NCBI GenBank assembly: GCA_949316495.1
Contig: OX439006.1
Location: 48,835,939-48,899,938 of the forward strand
Source of the DNA: Amphiduros pacificus
Lineage: Eukaryota > Annelida > Polychaeta > Phyllodocida > Hesionidae
DNA length: 64,000 nt
Direction of reading: 5' to 3'
The notes under the pieces: generated by a model
Told to the model about the DNA's origin: nothing
Seen by the model: the letters and a program-made list of their open reading frames with translations, nothing else
The model's database searches: none
Shown here: positions 62,245 through 64,000 of the stretch, piece after piece
How positions within the stretch are numbered: position 1 is the first letter of the stretch
Layout: every line of letters begins with the position of its first letter
Made by a program: the position numbers and the translations under genes

Positions 62245-64000
62245 ACATCATCCACACACTCTGCTTCTGCAGCATGACTCTCCCCCCAGGGTACGGGTGA
62301 CCTTGACACACCCAGTGTCACATGACCAGGTCACATGATCACAATGAGGCAAACATTTCACATGCCATGTCAACTGTTTGAAAAATAATCACCACAATTA
62401 AGATTTCATTGTTTTTTTGTTCCTGCTTGTGTAAGCCCTTTCACCCCCTATTAATTTATGTAACGACTCTTACAACAAGAGTTGACCATTTTCTCCTGTG
62501 AAGTGCGACACGTTTCACCTGAGCAACTGTTACAATAATTAAACATTTATTTACATTGTTTGGGAACTAACCAATGGCCAGAACTAATTATACATGTGAC
62601 CTACCCTTTCATTAGATTGACTGGTCCCCTGTTATCTTGCCGTGTTCACCTGGTCACTTCCCTAGTAAATAATAACCATGCCTCACCACCATTCTTCATC
62701 AATAATAACTTCTCCCTTTGTCTTTACCTTGTACTCTCGTGTCATTGTGAAATTCTATATTTGAAAAGAACGCCACCCTGATGAATTTGTGCTTCATTTC
62801 ACCTGGGTTGTAATTCACACGAAATTTATCATCCATCAGCATATTTGCATATTTATCTTGCATGTTAGTTACGCTGTATCAGTGACAGAATCCGAGCAGT
62901 TCTCATGATAAAATGTGGCTATCTCAATAAAACATCGTCATATAGTGATTCAGAGTGACAAGAGAACATCACACATCTGCCGTACCATCAGACAAGTCCC
63001 TTCCCTTTTTTTTGATAAATTTCACGTTCCCTAGAACTGCCAGGAAAAACGTGGCTGAACGAGTGCATCACAAGGCCACTACATAAAACTAACCAGCTGG
63101 CACAAAAGGTCTTTTTGTGATTAATTATTAAAAGCAGTGCCTGTCTTTGATAGGTGGGGCCTCCCGGATCACGGCTGGCCCTGCATTATTCACCAATACA
63201 ATGTCTTGGCTTTAAAACATAAAGGGTGTTGTACCTCGGCCTATGGCGGAGGTACGTGTGCGGTGAAGCTCACCTAGATGAAGACAAGGCACTTTTAGAT
63301 CTGTCAAGTGTGTGCTAAACAACATGACCTAGATGACTCTCTCCACAGAAAAGATCAAAACACTTCCTCATACGCCCGCATTAATATTAAACCCTGTTAC
63401 CATCTGTGAGGCCGACACACATTATAGTTTAATTAAATATTTTTTGCTTGATTAAAATCCTAATAGACTTTGGTGGGAAGTGAACCATGTGCTTGAAATA
63501 TGTCATTTCTCCTAAATCTTTTTTTTTTTCTCTTACTGTATCAAAAACATTTCCATTTTCGAATAATCCATATTTTTACTGATAAATGACTGATATTAAC
63601 CTCAGTAACTAATATGATAAGTTGTGACTTAGATTTGCAAACTGCACTCAAAATCTTCCAGCAACAAAGAGAAGCAGTGTGTCACAAGATATTTTCATCT
63701 CCATCATATACTTAATCACCTAAATAAATCCAACGTTTTATTGATATTTGCCGATGTAGTTGTTGCATGTGCCAGGGTTAGGCACAGGCCACTCAATCAT
63801 ATCGTCTTCAGGCTATGGCCACCAGTGCCAAATTCCCCACCTTTCTCACGAGATATTTCTATGGCCCCACACTTGGATCCAAAGAAACCTTGTCGGATAC
63901 ATTGGATGATAATCTAAATTTTGCATGATTTGACCCGAATCCATATCGTTTGTAAAAGATTTCACAGATATTTGTAGCCAGTATATGCGTTATTTGCCCA

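Larger units (their letters stand above)
58060..64000. other. Unique non-coding DNA to the window end
   Basis: Includes GC-balanced blocks at 59720-60700 and 61560-62200. The 153-codon plus frame at 60173-60634 has no domain or splice support. Confidence 0.4.

Overview
This looks like a nuclear, non-coding-dominated window from an animal genome. It is AT-rich, CpG-poor and packed with minisatellites and long (TA)n tracts. There is no operon-like gene packing and no recognisable long conserved protein. I read it as intronic, 5'-UTR-intron and intergenic DNA of a developmental-type locus. The repeat style (many 10-60 bp minisatellites, scattered AGGTCA-like and CTCF-like motifs) suggests a marine invertebrate, perhaps a deuterostome or lophotrochozoan, but the species cannot be decided from sequence alone. 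No rRNA, intact tRNA, CRISPR array, retrovirus-like element or recognisable transposase or reverse transcriptase was seen. Nearly all stop-free frames here are tandem repeats or chance.

The best gene evidence is a short minus-strand exon at 23726-23901. It has a good acceptor with a branch-point-like CTAAC, a strong-Kozak ATG, 21 codons of textbook signal peptide, and a phase-1 donor (GTAAGT type). This is the usual shape of the first coding exon of a secreted or membrane protein. Upstream on the same strand lie a 25-nt microexon-like unit (49619-49643) and a candidate capped first exon with a TATA-like box (about 55335-55432), which would make most of the window 5'-UTR introns. Downstream candidates (21126-21176 and 5709-5751) have good splice signals but weak coding proof. 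The protein family is not identifiable from the signal peptide.

Layout: 1-9.3 kb is unique AT-rich DNA with a 95-bp duplication, a perfect 83-bp triplication, a hairpin and a candidate exon at 5.7 kb. 9.3-16.9 kb has a G-rich 15/19-bp array, 35- and 30-bp arrays, (TA)n and a 14-bp array. 17-24 kb is mostly unique, with several denser blocks that look regulatory, and holds the signal-peptide exon. 24.9-31.4 kb is the richest repeat cluster: a 32-bp array with a four-unit higher-order pattern, a 36-bp array, 20/24- and 43-bp arrays, and two copies of a TA-tailed dispersed repeat. 31.4-42 kb is mostly unique with 90-, 35-, 21- and 30-bp repeats. 42-44.6 kb has 59-bp and 16-bp arrays. 44.6-57 kb is mostly unique with a G-rich array, 41- and 31-bp arrays, the microexon, a tRNA-like fragment and the candidate first exon. 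57.0-58.05 kb is a 22-copy 46-bp array. 58-64 kb is unique.

A second notable signal is an excess of CTCF-like cores: three perfect 13-base matches and about seven one-off matches, where chance predicts roughly 0.06 perfect matches. Together with the long introns this suggests an architecturally organised regulatory domain. No binding or expression can be shown from the sequence itself.
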